Assembly: GCF_030503435.1 (NCBI RefSeq)
Contig: NZ_JAUKPO010000002.1
Location: 372,001-436,000 of the forward strand
From: Rhodocytophaga aerolata
GTDB taxonomy: Bacteria > Bacteroidota > Bacteroidia > Cytophagales > 172606-1
Reading direction: 5' to 3'
DNA length: 64,000 nucleotides
Positions 62,831 through 64,000 of the stretch are shown piece after piece. Under the pieces are notes generated by a model. That model was given only the letters and a program-made list of their open reading frames with translations. It was not told the origin of the DNA and ran no database searches. Every line of letters starts with the position of its first letter. Positions within the stretch are counted from its first letter, which is position 1. The translations under genes and the position numbers were made by a program.

Positions 62831-64000
62831 ATGAAAGAAGAACAGCATAAAAGCCATTTTGTATCACCGGAGAGAATGGAGGGTGCCCTCAATATCTTGT
62901 TGGTGGATGACAAAGTAGCTAATCTGTATTCTTTAAAAGCATTGCTTGAAAAAGAAAATGAATCAGAAGCCGGAGACTTTAATTATATCTTATGCCCATC
63001 TGCCGAAGAAGGCTTAAAAGTAGCTATTAAAGAAGACCTGGCCCTGATTCTGCTGGATGTACAAATGCCTGAAATGGATGGCTATGAGATGGCCCGCATC
63101 CTGAAGGGTAATAAGAAAACAGCTCATATTCCGATCATTTTTATTACGGCCATCGATCAGAATAACAGCAATATGCTGCAAGGTTTTAAGGTAGGCGCCG
63201 TCGACTTTCTGTTTAAGCCCCTTAATGCAACGCTGCTAAAGGCAAAAGTAGATGTATTTGTGGCCTTATATAAACGTGAAAAGGAACTGGAACTGAAAAA
63301 CCGCATGCTGCAGAACAGCAATCAGATTCTGCACGAAACACAGTTTTTACTCAAAGGCGTACTGGATTCTGCCTTTATTGGCATTATGGCGTTGCGGGCA
63401 ATCCGCGAAGAAGGCCGCATTGTAGATTTTGAGTTTATGCTGGTAAACAAAGCTACCCAGCAGATTATGCAGCGTACCGATTTATTTGGTAAAAAGCTGA
63501 TGGAGGTAATGCCTGGCTACAAGGTAGAAGGCTTATTCGACAGATTTGTTACAGTAGCGGAGTCTGGAAAACCTATTAATATTGAGCATTATTATGCACG
63601 CGAGTCTTTTAAAAACTGGTTCCGCATAATGGCAACCAAGTGGGAAGACGGATTGGTGGTGGCTTTTGAAGATATTACGCAAAGAAAAATAACTGAAGAA
63701 ACCATTAATTCAGCCAATGTAGAATTACATGCTACCAAAGAAGCCCTGGTAGAACTGAACAATGAACTGGAGAGCCGGGTAAGCCAGCGGACTATAGAGC
63801 TAAAAAATGCTCAGGAAGAACTGCTGAAAACCAACGAAAACTTAAAAAGCATAAATACAGATCTGGATAATTTTATTTACACAGCCTCGCATGACCTGAA
63901 AGCTCCCATCAGCAATATTGAAGGCCTAGTGATGTTGCTTAAATCCAGGTTACCCGAAGAAGACAACAAAGCGCATCAGCTGCTCTCTCTGGTCGAAGAA
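62831..64000 (+). CDS. REC-PAS-histidine kinase, 3' end outside window
   Basis: The ATG at 62831 opens a frame that runs through the right edge (390 codons visible). Residues 20-145 form a receiver (NILLVDDKVANLYSL; Asp in ILLDVQMPEMDGYEM; FITAIDQ; DFLFKPL). A coiled coil and a PAS-like domain (LDSAFIGIMALRAIREEGRIVDFEF, VVAFEDITQRK) follow, then a second coiled coil (LNNELESRVSQRTIELKNAQEEL) and the start of HisKA with FIYTASHDLKAPISNIEG. An ATPase domain should follow beyond the edge. Its place after cheB suggests it completes the signalling set. Confidence 0.92.
   Translation, partial: MKEEQHKSHFVSPERMEGALNILLVDDKVANLYSLKALLEKENESEAGDFNYILCPSAEEGLKVAIKEDLALILLDVQMPEMDGYEMARILKGNKKTAHIPIIFITAIDQNNSNMLQGFKVGAVDFLFKPLNATLLKAKVDVFVALYKREKELELKNRMLQNSNQILHETQFLLKGVLDSAFIGIMALRAIREEGRIVDFEFMLVNKATQQIMQRTDLFGKKLMEVMPGYKVEGLFDRFVTVAESGKPINIEHYYARESFKNWFRIMATKWEDGLVVAFEDITQRKITEETINSANVELHATKEALVELNNELESRVSQRTIELKNAQEELLKTNENLKSINTDLDNFIYTASHDLKAPISNIEGLVMLLKSRLPEEDNKAHQLLSLVEE

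Overview
The window is about 64 kb of a low-to-mid GC genome from a Bacteroidota bacterium, most probably of the order Cytophagales; a Rhodocytophaga-like relative is a guess. Supporting signs are the Bacteroidota-style division and cell-wall gene order, the long NagB-PIG-L fusion, LytTR two-component genes, LiaF-like and DUF4288 proteins, signal peptides with loose lipoboxes, TAnnTTTG promoter-like words and almost no Shine-Dalgarno sequences. I see no rRNA, tRNA, insertion sequence, prophage or CRISPR array.

Region 1 (2-1965): the end of a YdcF/SanA-like gene, a gamma-carbonic-anhydrase-like hexapeptide protein and an NADPH-dependent FMN reductase. Region 2 (2006-23389, minus strand): the division and cell-wall (dcw) cluster. 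In transcription order it reads rsmH, ftsL-like, ftsI, [WG-repeat protein, phosphotransferase], murE, mraY, [four small envelope-protein genes], murD, ftsW, murG, murC, ftsQ, ftsA, ftsZ. The core order is canonical, but accessory genes have entered twice, mraZ is missing, and five core genes start at GTG or TTG.

Region 3 (23793-31267): two paralogous small membrane proteins, nuoA, a minus-strand envelope-stress-like set (LiaF-like, small membrane protein, DUF4288, LytS-type kinase, LytTR regulator), then nuoB next to a PP2A-type phosphatase, and a cytochrome-b-like membrane protein. Region 4 (31792-43398): an outer-membrane barrel protein, a kinase-less HAMP-GAF-coiled-coil signalling protein, divergent cyanophycinase and cyanophycin synthetase, NudC, small unknowns, a GAF protein, ispF, a sugar nucleotidyltransferase and a zinc-ribbon membrane protein.

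Region 5 (43571-52713): nagB-PIG-L diverging from a LacI-family regulator with two probable operators between them, a barrel protein, a tail-specific protease and a lipoprotein glycosidase. Region 6 (52726-56576): a PaoABC-like periplasmic molybdenum hydroxylase. Region 7 (57120 to the right edge): a 1353-residue hybrid histidine kinase, CheR, a stand-alone CheB domain and a REC-PAS-kinase gene cut by the edge. This is a methylation-linked signalling set with no classical chemoreceptor in view.

The most interesting points are the paired LacI-type operators; the shared HAMP-GAF-coil module of the kinase-less protein at 32705 and the hybrid kinase at 57120; a dispersed AAACCTGTTAG hairpin family; three low-complexity inverted-repeat elements that touch gene ends; and the small-gene island inside the dcw cluster with related GC-rich spacers.
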